Shown piece by piece: positions 42,901 through 52,569 of a stretch of DNA of 54,929 bases. Made by a program: the position numbers and the translations under genes. Origin of the DNA: a candidate division KSB1 bacterium (lineage in GTDB: Bacteria; Zhuqueibacterota; Zhuqueibacteria; Residuimicrobiales; Krinioviventaceae); contig JAPDQV010000012.1 in NCBI GenBank assembly GCA_034505495.1, positions 38,317 to 93,245 on the forward strand, in the 5' to 3' direction. Position 1 is the stretch's first letter. Each line of letters starts with the position of its first letter. Under the pieces are notes generated by a model. It had not been told where the DNA came from. It saw only the letters and a program-made list of their open reading frames with translations, and did no database searches.

Positions 42901-42961
42901 CCTTGAGGTAAAGCGAACCGATATCTATGCCGACTCGTACGACGCGTTTCTGCAAATCCAT
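39920..42961 (-). CDS. Tandem acyl-CoA dehydratase activase (BadF/HgdC family) with DUF2229 region
   Basis: The 1013-aa protein holds two ASKHA ATPase domains. Domain 1 (about 8-300) has GIDIGSLYLKVV, GECAAGTGSF and GRCSVFAKSD. Domain 2 (about 330-590) has GIDVGSVSTNLALL, EIGGQDSKF, EACAAGTGSF and GERCTVFMEKDV. The cysteines are the [4Fe-4S] ligands of HgdC-type activases, which spend ATP to inject an electron into a dehydratase. A cysteine knuckle (CKACSNQC, about 625) and a DUF2229 region (about 680-1000) follow. The annotated ATG has its GAGGG only 2 nt away; TTG two codons later is better spaced. A weak hairpin precedes the gene. Confidence 0.9.
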   Translation of the reverse strand: MDLQKRVVRVGIDIGSLYLKVVAQTEDSHFIGESAGDIFGHRGNFYFFKPVPVKGRPLAVAAFVIEKLYSAADGAELIVQFTGSQAQRVARLLDCPWVNEFKALARGCVGAVPETRTILEIGGDGSRFLQVEWNAEKEELSILDYSRNGECAAGTGSFIDQQAARMNYRVEEIGRLVIEADGCANIAGRCSVFAKSDMVHAQQRGYAPGAIFKGLCEAVVRNFKGTVVRGRTLTPLVVMAGGVALNEGVVQAVKSIFAFQENDFRVVDFPQHVSALGCALLPGGAQLKREALLRLTHMDEALMSVDSAARPPLNTERVRRRLPRRSDGESLPQRAFLGIDVGSVSTNLALLDEEGRVIDEVYTRTEGKPIQVVQRELAEWGKKYGGIEILGVGTTGSGRELIGELVGADAVHDEITAHKTAACTLAEQEGEEPVDTIFEIGGQDSKFISLEDGVVVDFAMNEACAAGTGSFLEEQAAKLGISIQRDFARLALESANPIRLGERCTVFMEKDVGVFMQQGRDLRDICAGLAYAVVYNYLNRVVRDRKIGNRIYFQGGTAYNLAVAAAFSMVLDREITVPPHNGVLGAVGAALLAREKFLRKPYTTRFRGFDLSRVNFKKRQFFCKACSNQCDIQEIIIEGEHTYWGDKCTDRYRKPRKIARKPVVPDLFALYRQWLDEELPAPDGLGVRIGMPRAMYYWDRFPFWRAYFGSLGAEIVLSEPTSVRTAAEGREMCVAEPCFPVVLGHGHFIDLLKREVDFIFLPQLINSETEFPQTQSWVCPWGQTLPLMIGNNTTVLDQREKLLMPILHFRDGIEFIKRELHDTARRLGVSKKSSDRAVENAYRTLAQFRRRVQEAGRDALARLEAAGQQAVLIVGRPYNVYDPGANLHVPQKLREWYGMNVLPMDFLPLAGIPVSDFHENMFWNYGRRILQACRFAGRTNFLQVIYFSNFKCGPDSYIKHFVRDALGRPLLFLQFDDHSNDAGILTRCEAFLQSNGLLEDQVMAPVSANIEEK

Positions 42962-42969
42962 ATCCCTCG

Positions 42970-43017
42970 AAAAAATCCTTGGCTTGAAAGGTAAGAAAGA
43001 CCTGGGATTCTTTCAAG
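42970..43017 (-). terminator. Weak terminator-like hairpin after the subtilase gene
   Basis: CTTGAAAG (42983-42990) and CTTTCAAG (43010-43017) pair with a 19-nt loop. A run of six T follows on the minus strand after about 7 nt. The large loop and the distance to the T run make termination inefficient; it may allow read-through into the activase operon. Confidence 0.3.
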
Positions 43018-43031
43018 GTTTGATTCGCCGC

Positions 43032-44420
43032 TCAGAGTTTGGGCGCAGCTGCAGCAACGGCAGCGGCAAGGTTCAACCGTCCGCCGGAGGCTACTTTATT
43101 CGCCAAGGATTCCAAGGGATCGACCGTGCTTGTCAGAGTAGAGCGAAGTTCCTGAACGCTCAGCGAGGGATTGATTGCCAATAAAAGAGCGGCAGCTCCC
43201 GCAACGTGCGGAGCAGCCATGGAAGTGCCGGAAAGCGACGAGTAACTTTCGCCGGGCACGGTGCTGAGAATGTTCTTGCCCGGCGCCGCCAAGTGCACGG
43301 ATTTGTAACCCCAATTGGAACCGGGAACGCCGGCGTTGACCGTTGCACATATCAAACCGCAGTCATCGTCGTTCCCGCCGCCGCCGTCGCCCCAGACAGC
43401 CAGGTTATCGCTATGGTCTGTCGCAGCCACAGCCAGGATGTTGGGCAAATCATAGCTTGAAGGATAATTGGGAATCAGATCGTTGTCGTTGCCCTCGTTG
43501 CCGGCCGCGGCGACAAAGAGCACACCTTTGTTTGCCGCATAACGAATGGCGTTCTCCATTGAGGTCGACTGTGAACCCCCGCCCCAGCTGTTGTTGAGAA
43601 TTTTGACGCCCATGTCCGCCGCATAAAGAATGGCGCTGACCGCATCGGAGGTCGCGCCGCTGCCGCGGCTGTCCAAAAACTTGAGCGGCATCAGCCTGAC
43701 CTGCCAGCAGACGCCGGCCACACCTATGCCGTTGTTGCCGATTGCGCCGATGGTCCCCGCACAATGGGTGCCGTGCATGTTGTCGTCGAACGGATCGTTG
43801 GTCTTGGCGTAAAAATTCCACCCCTTCCAATCATCGACCTTGCCGTTCCCGTCATCATCGATGCCGTTGCCGGTAGAGGGGTCAAAAGGATTCGCCCAGG
43901 GATCTTCACCCGGATTCGTATAAATGTTGTCCGCTAAATCGGGATGCGTGTAATCGATGCCGGTGTCGATAACCCCTACGACTACCTCTCGGCTGCCGGT
44001 GCTTACTTCCCATGCGACAGAGGCGTCAATGTCCGCATCGGCCAAACCGCCGGTTTGACCGGTGTTCTCCATGCCCCAGAGCCTTGAAAAATGGGGATCG
44101 TTCGGTACAACATCGATATGATAGAGGTAGTTCGGTTCGGCAAACTCTACCTCACGCTGCGCCCGCAGGGCCTGTAGGGTTTCCTCGACGCTGCTTTTGC
44201 CGCCCAACCGCACATGATAGACGTCGATTTGGCGAAAATAGTCGACGACCTCGCCGCCGTTTGCCGCCAAAAGTCTTGCCGCCGTCTGCGCCGTAACCCG
44301 ATCGTTAAACTTGACCAACAGCTCGCCTTCGACATAGGCTTTTCGTCCGGCGCTGCGAAATGCGGTGCTGATAAACAACACCATCAGCCCCAAAACAATG
44401 ATGTACAGCCCCTTTCTCAT
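43032..44420 (-). CDS. Secreted S8 (subtilisin-like) serine protease
   Basis: The 462-aa protease has a signal peptide (1-24) and an inhibitor-I9-like propeptide (about 28-100; EGELLVKFND). The catalytic domain has Asp152 (VGVIDTGIDYTHPDL), His216 (MHGTHCAGT), oxyanion Asn308 (AAAGNEG) and Ser400 (SGTSMAAPHVAG). A calcium-loop-like stretch GNGIDDDGNGKVDD lies at about 185-197. An insert at about 343-370 (GDGGGGNDDDCGLICATVNA) carries two cysteines; with Cys220 and Cys238 these could form disulfides. The protein ends soon after the catalytic domain and has no sorting domain, unlike other secreted proteins here. Confidence 0.93.
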   Translation of the reverse strand: MRKGLYIIVLGLMVLFISTAFRSAGRKAYVEGELLVKFNDRVTAQTAARLLAANGGEVVDYFRQIDVYHVRLGGKSSVEETLQALRAQREVEFAEPNYLYHIDVVPNDPHFSRLWGMENTGQTGGLADADIDASVAWEVSTGSREVVVGVIDTGIDYTHPDLADNIYTNPGEDPWANPFDPSTGNGIDDDGNGKVDDWKGWNFYAKTNDPFDDNMHGTHCAGTIGAIGNNGIGVAGVCWQVRLMPLKFLDSRGSGATSDAVSAILYAADMGVKILNNSWGGGSQSTSMENAIRYAANKGVLFVAAAGNEGNDNDLIPNYPSSYDLPNILAVAATDHSDNLAVWGDGGGGNDDDCGLICATVNAGVPGSNWGYKSVHLAAPGKNILSTVPGESYSSLSGTSMAAPHVAGAAALLLAINPSLSVQELRSTLTSTVDPLESLANKVASGGRLNLAAAVAAAAPKL

Positions 44421-44492
44421 GTTCTAATCTCCCAGCATAATGCTTTTTTAATTTGCCGCGTGCCTTGCAGGTTAACAGCTTACGGGCGGCTT

Positions 44493-45209
44493 TTACTCCC
44501 CCTCTTTTCCTTTGTCCCTCGGCTTGTAGCCTCGAAACAGCTCGGCCCGCAGACGCTCTTCGGGCAGGCCAATCCCCGTCAAAGTTTTTCGCATGCCCTC
44601 GACAAACATCTCGGATCCACAGAGATAGACAACCGCTTTCGGAAGGGAGTCAAGAGCGCCGCGAAGGGAAGCTCCGTTTATACGCCGCTGCGGCATATCT
44701 TGGGTGAGGAAAAGCTCATATTTGAAAAGCTGCGGGAAATCAGCTTGGATACGGCGAAAAGCATCGACAAAAACTGCCGCCGCTGCGGTACGGTCGCTGT
44801 GAAGAAGCACCATCGGCTGGATGTTCAGGCGCGAAACACCGTCAAAAATCATGCTGCGGAACGGGCTGACTCCCACGCCGCCGGCAACAAAAACCGCCGG
44901 AAAATTGCCGTCATGCACCATCTCGCCCATCGGTCCCCAGATCTCCACAGGCTGCGGTCCCTGCAGCAAGGAACGCTTAAAACCGCTGCCCGTGTTGCGG
45001 GTGATGAACAGCAGGTTTTGTTCAACCGGGCTCGAGGCGATGGTAAACGTACGTCGGGGACCTTTCGGATCGCTAAATTTCGGCTGCAGCAGCTTGATGC
45101 TTACATGTTGACCCGCGCGAAAAACGAATCCTTCCGGCTTGTCGATCTTCCAAGCGATCGTGTGCTCGGCGATTTCCCATACCTCCGTAATTTCGGCAAA
45201 GAAAGGCAA
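44493..45209 (-). CDS. Stand-alone ferredoxin-NADP reductase-like flavoprotein
   Basis: The 238-aa protein has an FAD-binding barrel with RRTFTIASSP (flavin motif RxxS/T-type) and a nucleotide-binding domain with FVAGGVGVSPFRSM. The terminal motif VYLCGSEMFVEGMRKTL corresponds to the family's C-G-x-x-x-M. There is no [2Fe-2S] domain, so electrons must go to or come from a separate partner. The start is TTG 45209, with GGAGG lying in the last codons of the upstream RNase R gene (3-nt gap). It therefore appears co-translated with rnr, although no functional link is known. Confidence 0.88.
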   Translation of the reverse strand: MPFFAEITEVWEIAEHTIAWKIDKPEGFVFRAGQHVSIKLLQPKFSDPKGPRRTFTIASSPVEQNLLFITRNTGSGFKRSLLQGPQPVEIWGPMGEMVHDGNFPAVFVAGGVGVSPFRSMIFDGVSRLNIQPMVLLHSDRTAAAAVFVDAFRRIQADFPQLFKYELFLTQDMPQRRINGASLRGALDSLPKAVVYLCGSEMFVEGMRKTLTGIGLPEERLRAELFRGYKPRDKGKEGE

Positions 45210-45212
45210 GCA

Positions 45213-47357
45213 TCACCTCCGATTCTTTTTACGGGGGTTTCGTTTCGTATCGTCTTCACACAAAAAAAAGTCGACCAGCTTTTCATTACGGTCTACGCGC
45301 GCCAAACGCACTCTTACCGCATCACCCAAGGTAAAAACACGACCGGTGTACTGCCCTTCCAGTCTGCGGCCCTCTTCGTCCATAATGTAATAGTCGTCTC
45401 CCAGCGAGGTCACATGCACCAGCCCCTCGATGAGCAGCTGCGGCAGCTCTACAAAAAAGCCGAAATTGACCATGCGGACGATGATGCCGTCAAACTCTTC
45501 GCCCATGTGTTTTTCCAGATATTGCAGCTGCTTGAGCTTGATGCTGTCCCGCTCGGCCTCTTGAGCGCGGATTTCGCAGTCGGTCGCCTTGCGGCACAGC
45601 CTTTCCAGCCGACTCGTTGCCGTCTCTGAAAAGTCGAATTGACCGGCAAGATATCTCTTCAACAGGCGATGCACAAGAAGATCAGGATAACGACGAATCG
45701 GCGAGGTAAAGTGCGTATAGTAACGATAAGCCAGGCCAAAGTGACCGATGTTGTCGGGACTGTACTGCGCCTTCATCATCGTGCGCAGCAAAGCGGTCTG
45801 CAGCACATAAGCAGCCGGATGGCGCTGAAATTCGCGCGCCAGATGCGCAAAATAGCGCGGATGCATCTTTTGCGGCTCTTTGGCGGAGATGCCGAAAGCC
45901 CGCGCCAACCGGACCAGCTGCCGAACGCTTTGCTCATCGGGCTTTTCATGAACCCGATAGACGAAAGGCAGTTCCTTGTTGTGCGCCTTTTTGAGCACAA
46001 CACCGACGTGTTTGGCAACCGTTTCGTTGGCCAGCAGCATAAATTCTTCGATCAAACGATTGGTGAACAGCCGCTCGCGCGGCCGAATTTCGACGGGTTC
46101 GCCGTCGGCATTGAGAATGACCTGCACTTCCAGCGTGTCGAAATCGATGCTGCCGCGTCTTGTGCGTAGAGCAACGAGGTTTTCGGCCAATGCCGCCATG
46201 TTCTGCAGCGTTTCTGCAAAGGGATGCGGCAGTTCACCGTTGAGCACCTGTTGGGCTTCGTGATAGGTAAATCGCTTCTTGCTGCGGATCACCGATTCTT
46301 TCAGTTCGTAATGCAACAGGCTGCCGTCGCCGGAAAGGGTCATGAGCACGGAAAACGTCGGTCGGTCGACCCCTTCCGCCAAACTGCATAGGCCGTTCGA
46401 GAGTCGTTCCGGCAGCATGGGAATCACGCGGTCGACCAGATAGACCGAAGTGCCGCGTTCGGCAGCCGCGCGATCCAACGGCGAGCCTTCGGCGACGTAA
46501 TAGCTGACATCGGCGATATGCACGCCCAACAGCCAATTGCCGTCCGGCAGCGGTTCCAGTGAAACAGCGTCGTCAAAATCCTTGGCATCATCAGGATCGA
46601 TGGTGAAAACGACTCGGTCGCGCAGATCGAGACGACGACGCAGCTCTTCCTCCGGCAAGCCGTCCGGCAGAGCATCGGCCTGACGAAGGGCATCGGGCGG
46701 AAAGCGCAGCGGCAGTTCGTGCGCATGGATGACCGACAGAATGTCCACCCCCGGCTCCTCCGGATAGCCGAGAATCTCTATCACCCGGCCGTAAGGGCTG
46801 AGTCCGTGGTGATCCCAGCTGTCGATTTCGCACACCACTTTTTGGCCTTCCTGCGCACCCGCGTCGTCGCCCGGCGAGATGATGATGTCCTTCTGCAGCT
46901 TGAGATCATCCGGCACCACGTAGCCGAACCGCCGTCCCCAGCGGAAAACACCGACGACGGTGTTGCGCGCCCGCTCCAGCACTTCCACCACCTGGCCTTC
47001 GACATTTTTGCCGGAGGTTTGGGCAAACAGGCGCACGCGCACGCGGTCCTTGTGCAGCGCTTTGCCCATGTTCTTGCTGCTGATAAAGATGTCTTTACCA
47101 TCGGCGGTAACGAAACCGTAGCCCTGCGAATTGACGCGCAGCTCGCCGACCACTTCGTTGGCCTTGCGCGCCGCCGCGTAGCGGTTGCGGCCGATTTTAT
47201 AGAGACGTCCTTCCTGCACCAGACTGCGCAGAGCCTTGCGAAGCGCCGCATACTGATGCTGCGGCACCTCAAGTCTGCGTTGTATTTCTTTTGCTTTTAA
47301 AGCACGAAAGGGTTCCATCGACAAGAGGTCGAGAACCCTTTGCGTCATGTCGTTCAT
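45213..47357 (-). CDS. rnr: Ribonuclease R
   Basis: The 714-aa 3'-5' exoribonuclease has an N-terminal winged-helix (MTQRVLDLLSMEPFRALKAK) and two cold-shock/OB domains (EVVGELRVNSQGYGFVTADG). The RNB catalytic domain has the Mg-binding motif TIDPDDAKDFDDAV (about 252-265), and a C-terminal S1 domain (EFDGIIVRMVNFGFFVELPQ) precedes a basic tail KRNPRKKNRR. Length and domain order are those of RNase R/VacB, which degrades structured RNA. It lies 42 nt after the mutase gene on the same strand and directly before the reductase gene. Confidence 0.95.
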   Translation of the reverse strand: MNDMTQRVLDLLSMEPFRALKAKEIQRRLEVPQHQYAALRKALRSLVQEGRLYKIGRNRYAAARKANEVVGELRVNSQGYGFVTADGKDIFISSKNMGKALHKDRVRVRLFAQTSGKNVEGQVVEVLERARNTVVGVFRWGRRFGYVVPDDLKLQKDIIISPGDDAGAQEGQKVVCEIDSWDHHGLSPYGRVIEILGYPEEPGVDILSVIHAHELPLRFPPDALRQADALPDGLPEEELRRRLDLRDRVVFTIDPDDAKDFDDAVSLEPLPDGNWLLGVHIADVSYYVAEGSPLDRAAAERGTSVYLVDRVIPMLPERLSNGLCSLAEGVDRPTFSVLMTLSGDGSLLHYELKESVIRSKKRFTYHEAQQVLNGELPHPFAETLQNMAALAENLVALRTRRGSIDFDTLEVQVILNADGEPVEIRPRERLFTNRLIEEFMLLANETVAKHVGVVLKKAHNKELPFVYRVHEKPDEQSVRQLVRLARAFGISAKEPQKMHPRYFAHLAREFQRHPAAYVLQTALLRTMMKAQYSPDNIGHFGLAYRYYTHFTSPIRRYPDLLVHRLLKRYLAGQFDFSETATSRLERLCRKATDCEIRAQEAERDSIKLKQLQYLEKHMGEEFDGIIVRMVNFGFFVELPQLLIEGLVHVTSLGDDYYIMDEEGRRLEGQYTGRVFTLGDAVRVRLARVDRNEKLVDFFLCEDDTKRNPRKKNRR

Positions 47358-47399
47358 AGATTTTTCTTCTTGTCTTCTCCCCTCAGGGGAGCGTTTAGG

Positions 47400-48767
47400 T
47401 CAAAATTGATTTCGCGAATAGCGGATCTGCGGCCAACGATCAAAGTGATCCTTAAAGATCTCGATGATTTCCTTCAGACGTTCGGGCGTTTTGGCCTCCA
47501 AGCGCACGACCAGGTTCGGTTCGGTATTGGACGCCCGCACCAAGCCCCAGCCGTCGCCGAAATCCACCCGCGCGCCGTCGACGTCGATAACCGGATAGTT
47601 TTTGCGAAAGTCCCGTACCAGCCCGGCGACCACATCGAACTTGACGTCGTCCGCGCAATCGAGCCGAATTTCCTCAGTAGCCGGATAGACGGGCACCGTG
47701 TCGATCAAATCCGAGAATTTACCGTTTTCCGAGACGATCTGCAGCAGCCGTCCGGAAGAATAGATGCCGTCGTCAAAGCCGTAATAGTCGTCCTTAAAAA
47801 ATATGTGTCCCGATAACTCGCCGGCAAACGGCGCGCCGGTCTCTTTCATTTTCGCTTTCTGCATCGAGTGGCCGGTCTTCCACATCAGCGGTTTGCCTCC
47901 GGCCTCGAGGATGGCCTCCTGCAGCGCCAGAGAGCACTTGACATCGTAGATGATTACGGACCCCGGCTTTCGCTTCAGCACGTCGCGCGCAAAAAGCGCC
48001 AACAGCCGATCGGCAAAAACATAGCGGCCTTTATCATCAACGGCGCCGACGCGGTCGGCATCGCCGTCGTAACCGATACCGATGTCTGCTCCTTCGGCCA
48101 CGACTTTTGCCGCCAGATCCTCCATGTATTTCGGTACGCAGGGATCGGGCAGGTGATGAGGGAAATTGCCGTCCGGTTCGCAGTAAAGCTCGATGACCTC
48201 GTGACCATAGTAACGCCAAAGCGCCGGGGCGATCGGGCCGGCCGTAGCATTTCCGGCATCCACAACGATCTTGAGCGGCCGTTTAAAGCTGAATTTGGTT
48301 TTGAGCATGGCGATATAATCCGGCAGAATGTCGCGTTCCTCTCGTCTTCCCTTGCCGGTTTCGTAATCGGATTTTAGAATCATTCGCTTGATTTTTTGAA
48401 TTTCCTCGCCGTAGACGGCATCGATGCCTTCGCAAAGCTTGAAGCCGTTGTAGGGCTTGGGGTTATGGCTGCCGGTGATCATCACGCCGCCGTCGGTTTG
48501 ATAATGCAGAATGGCGAAATAAAGCGCCGGCGTGGTCACTTGGCCGACAAAGATCACCTCCATTCCGGTTGAGAGCAGGCCTTCGATGAATTTATCCGCC
48601 AGATGGGGCGAGGAAGGCCTTAGGTCGTGGCCGACGACCAGCGTTCGATGCTCTCTGCGGCGCATATAGCTGCCGAAACCGCGGCCGAGATCGAACACAA
48701 CGTCATCGGTAAAATCCCGCTCGACGATGCCGCGAATATCGTTCGCACGAAAAATCGATTCGTTCAT
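47400..48767 (-). CDS. Phosphomannomutase/phosphoglucomutase
   Basis: This 455-aa alpha-D-phosphohexomutase has the phosphoserine loop VMITGSHNP (Ser100), the metal loop GYDGDADRVGAVDD (about 240-253) and a sugar-binding block FAGELSGHIFFKDDYYG. The C-terminal phosphate-binding region is RASNTEPNLVVRLEAK. The set matches PMM/PGM enzymes such as AlgC, which interconvert the 6- and 1-phosphates of glucose or mannose and feed nucleotide-sugar synthesis. It could therefore supply the EPS locus of this window, though it is far away. The ATG overlaps the prmC stop (ATGA) with AGGAGC upstream. Confidence 0.92.
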   Translation of the reverse strand: MNESIFRANDIRGIVERDFTDDVVFDLGRGFGSYMRRREHRTLVVGHDLRPSSPHLADKFIEGLLSTGMEVIFVGQVTTPALYFAILHYQTDGGVMITGSHNPKPYNGFKLCEGIDAVYGEEIQKIKRMILKSDYETGKGRREERDILPDYIAMLKTKFSFKRPLKIVVDAGNATAGPIAPALWRYYGHEVIELYCEPDGNFPHHLPDPCVPKYMEDLAAKVVAEGADIGIGYDGDADRVGAVDDKGRYVFADRLLALFARDVLKRKPGSVIIYDVKCSLALQEAILEAGGKPLMWKTGHSMQKAKMKETGAPFAGELSGHIFFKDDYYGFDDGIYSSGRLLQIVSENGKFSDLIDTVPVYPATEEIRLDCADDVKFDVVAGLVRDFRKNYPVIDVDGARVDFGDGWGLVRASNTEPNLVVRLEAKTPERLKEIIEIFKDHFDRWPQIRYSRNQF

Positions 48768-49654
48768 AAACTGCTCCTATTCCATTGCATGGTGATGACT
48801 CGATTTCTCCCTGCCAAATCGTCAAAGATTTGCAGGTTTTCAAAGCCTGCCTCGGCAAAAATATTCCGCACGCTGACCGCCTGCCGATCGCCTATCTCAA
48901 AGAACGCCGCGCCCTGCGGTTTGAGCAGCGAGGCGCAATGCAGCGCAAACCGGCGGTAGAATTCCAGACCGTCGTTGCCGCCCAATAGGCTGATTTTGGG
49001 CTCGTAATCGCGCACCTCCGGCTGCAGATGCTGATATTCGGAATAGCTTACATAAGGCGGATTGCTGACGACGACGTCGAAAACGCCCAAAAACTCGGGC
49101 GGCCACGGCTTGAGCGCGTCGAGTTCAAAAAAGCGGACCTCGACTTCGTTCAGCACCGCATTACCGCGGGCAACCTCTAGAGCATCTGCTGAAACATCTA
49201 CGGCGGTCACAACGGCGTTCGTCACATTCTTGGCCAGCGCCACGGCAATGCAGCCGGAACCGGTGCCGACGTCGAGAATTTGTATCTCTTCGGTACTCAG
49301 CGCGCGACAATGTTCGATGACCTTTTGTACCAAGATCTCGGTTTCGGGCCTCGGGATGAGAACGGCAGGGGTCAGGTGAATGGGCAACGAATAGAATTCG
49401 GTTTGGCCGAGAATGTACTGCAGCGGTTCACGTTTGAGGCGGCGCACGATCAGCTTTCTGAGTTCGGCGATCTCTGCTTCGATCAACGGCCGATCAAAGT
49501 TCAAATAAAGATCGATTCGCCGCATATTCAGCACGTGCGCCAACAACAGCTCGGCGTTGAAACGCGAGTTTTCGATCTTTTTTTCTTTGAAATAGTCGGC
49601 CGTCCTGTCGAGTACTTCTTTGACGGTCAACAGTTTTTTCTGCCCGTCCGACAC
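48764..49654 (-). CDS. prmC: Release factor glutamine methyltransferase
   Basis: The 296-aa SAM-dependent enzyme methylates the Gln of the GGQ motif in release factors. The N-terminal helical domain is followed by the SAM motif ILDVGTGSGCIAVALAK and the catalytic NPPY (VVSNPPYVSYSEY, about 193-200). The sequence LIPRPETEILV before the Rossmann domain is a family hallmark. It follows prfA by 2 nt, the classic prfA-prmC pair, and starts with GTG 49654. Confidence 0.95.
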   Translation of the reverse strand: MSDGQKKLLTVKEVLDRTADYFKEKKIENSRFNAELLLAHVLNMRRIDLYLNFDRPLIEAEIAELRKLIVRRLKREPLQYILGQTEFYSLPIHLTPAVLIPRPETEILVQKVIEHCRALSTEEIQILDVGTGSGCIAVALAKNVTNAVVTAVDVSADALEVARGNAVLNEVEVRFFELDALKPWPPEFLGVFDVVVSNPPYVSYSEYQHLQPEVRDYEPKISLLGGNDGLEFYRRFALHCASLLKPQGAAFFEIGDRQAVSVRNIFAEAGFENLQIFDDLAGRNRVITMQWNRSSL

Positions 49655-49656
49655 CG

Positions 49657-50724
49657 CTAATCCATGGCCTCTAATCTTTCCGTGCGATCCGCCAATTTGA
49701 GTTGCTCGATAAATTCATCGAGTTCGCCTTCGAGCACCTCTTCCAATTGATACACCGTTAAGCCGATGCGATGGTCCGTTACACGGCTCTGGGGAAAATT
49801 ATAAGTGCGTATCTTGGCGCTGCGATCGCCGGTGCTGACCATCGATCGGCGCTCAGCGGCAATCTTGGCCTGCTCCTCCTCCAGCGCCTTTTCGTACAAT
49901 CGCGCCCGCAGGACCTTCATTGCTTTGGCGCGGTTCTTGTGCTGAGATTTCTCATCTTGACAAGTCACCACCAAGCCGGTCGGCAGATGGGTGATGCGTA
50001 CCGCCGAATCGGTCGTGTTGACGCTCTGTCCGCCGGGCCCGGATGACCGAAACACATCGATACGCAGATCGTTTGGATCGATGTCGATGTCGATCTCTTC
50101 CGCCTCCGGCAACACCGCCACCGACACGGCGGAGGTATGAATTCGACCGCTCGCTTCGGTGATCGGCACGCGCTGAACGCGATGGACGCCGGCTTCGTAT
50201 TTCAAATCCCCGTAAACATTATTGCCGCTCACGCTAAAAATGATCTCGCGAAAGCCGCCGATGCCCTGCGGGTTGGAGGACATGACGTCGATTTTCCAGC
50301 CGCGCTTTTCGGCGTAATGCTGATACATGCGAAAAAGCTCGCCGGCAAAAAGACCCGCTTCTTCACCGCCGGTACCGGCGCGAATCTCGACAATGGCGTT
50401 GCGGCTGTCGCGCGGATCTTTGGGGACGAGCAGCATCTTGAGCTCTTCTTCGATCTTTTCCTGCTGCTCCTTCAGGTCGTGCAGCTCGGCTTCGGCCAGA
50501 TCCTTCAGCTCCGGATCGTGGGACTCGCGCAGCACTTCTCTAGCGCTGTCGATGTCGGCCAAAACTTTTTTGAGACGGGCAATGCCGTCGATGATCGGTT
50601 TAAGCTCCGCCTCTTCCTTCGTCAAATCGCGATAAAGCGCCACATTCTGCAGCGTCTGCGGGTCACTCAGCCGCTCGCCGATTTCCTGGTAGCGTTTTTC
50701 GATTTTCTCTAACTTTTCCAGCAC
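49657..50724 (-). CDS. prfA: Peptide chain release factor 1
   Basis: This 355-aa class I release factor has an N-terminal coiled coil ([19 protein letters not shown]) and a codon-recognition region. The peptidyl-hydrolysis motif [15 protein letters not shown] lies at about 227-241, and a C-terminal helix follows. The GGQ glutamine is the target of the adjacent PrmC. The [20 protein letters not shown] block and RF1 length place it as RF1 rather than RF2. Start GTG 50724 with a weak ACAGG site. A terminator separates it from rpmE, so it needs its own promoter. Confidence 0.95.
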   Translation of the reverse strand: MLEKLEKIEKRYQEIGERLSDPQTLQNVALYRDLTKEEAELKPIIDGIARLKKVLADIDSAREVLRESHDPELKDLAEAELHDLKEQQEKIEEELKMLLVPKDPRDSRNAIVEIRAGTGGEEAGLFAGELFRMYQHYAEKRGWKIDVMSSNPQGIGGFREIIFSVSGNNVYGDLKYEAGVHRVQRVPITEASGRIHTSAVSVAVLPEAEEIDIDIDPNDLRIDVFRSSGPGGQSVNTTDSAVRITHLPTGLVVTCQDEKSQHKNRAKAMKVLRARLYEKALEEEQAKIAAERRSMVSTGDRSAKIRTYNFPQSRVTDHRIGLTVYQLEEVLEGELDEFIEQLKLADRTERLEAMD

Positions 50725-50835
50725 ACCACAACCTGTCGTTTGCTAAGGCAAATTCCCCCATACATTTTTCGGCCGCCGGAGGCGGGAACCGTTTCACGCA
50801 AAAACAGTTGCGCTCAATCTCCCTTGCGGCGGCTG

Positions 50836-50880
50836 AAACAAAAAACGGAATGGCTCTCGACGCCGAGCTTCCATTCCGTT
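50836..50880 (-). terminator. Intrinsic terminator of rpmE
   Basis: AACGGAATGG (50844-50853) and CCATTCCGTT (50871-50880) form a perfect 10-bp stem. Within it CTCG/CGAG makes a second short stem. On the minus strand the hairpin runs into six T. It begins 25 nt after the rpmE stop. Confidence 0.9.
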
Positions 50881-50904
50881 CCGATCGATTTGGGTCAAAG
50901 AGAA

Positions 50905-51120
50905 TTACTTTTTCGCAGCGCCGTAATTGGCATACTTTTTCATAAACTTGTCGACCCGCCCGGCCGTATCGATGAGCTTCTGTTTGCCGGTGAAATACGG
51001 GTGGCATTGCGAACAGATTTCTACCGTGATATCGCCGACCGTCGAACGAGTCTGAAACGTATTGCCGCAGGCGCAGCGAACAGTCCCCAATTTGTATTCA
51101 GGATGAATGCCCTTTTTCAA
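50905..51120 (-). CDS. rpmE: Ribosomal protein bL31 (zinc-binding type)
   Basis: The 71-aa protein is bL31 with the zinc-ligand cysteines CAC (C16-x-C18) and CSQC (C37, C40); this is the C+ form. The start [13 protein letters not shown] and middle [19 protein letters not shown] are standard. Translation starts at TTG 51120, supported by AGGAG 7 nt upstream; no ATG or GTG fits. The gene is downstream of rho, a frequently conserved pair. Confidence 0.96.
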   Translation of the reverse strand: MKKGIHPEYKLGTVRCACGNTFQTRSTVGDITVEICSQCHPYFTGKQKLIDTAGRVDKFMKKYANYGAAKK

Positions 51121-51156
51121 CCGTGTTCTCCTCTCTTGCGTCGTTGAGTATTAACT

Positions 51157-51181
51157 GCTGATAAATTTAATCTTTATCAGC
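51157..51181 (-). other. Perfect stem-loop in the rpmE leader
   Basis: GCTGATAAA (51157-51165) and TTTATCAGC (51173-51181) form a perfect 9-bp stem with a 7-nt loop in the 77-nt rho-rpmE gap. No T run follows on either strand, so it is not a usual terminator. It may be an RNA processing site, a leader control element or a protein-binding palindrome. Confidence 0.5.
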
Positions 51182-51197
51182 GAAATATGCAAGCACT

Positions 51198-52445
<1,248 letters not shown>

Positions 52446-52569
52446 TGGAACCCTCGTAACAATAAATAGCTAAATTCGGATTGTTCTTCTCTACAATTCT
52501 TTAAAAATTCGGCAAGGTCTTATTTCTTGGAAGGATATGCGTTATGATAATTTCTCCCACAATTCTCGG

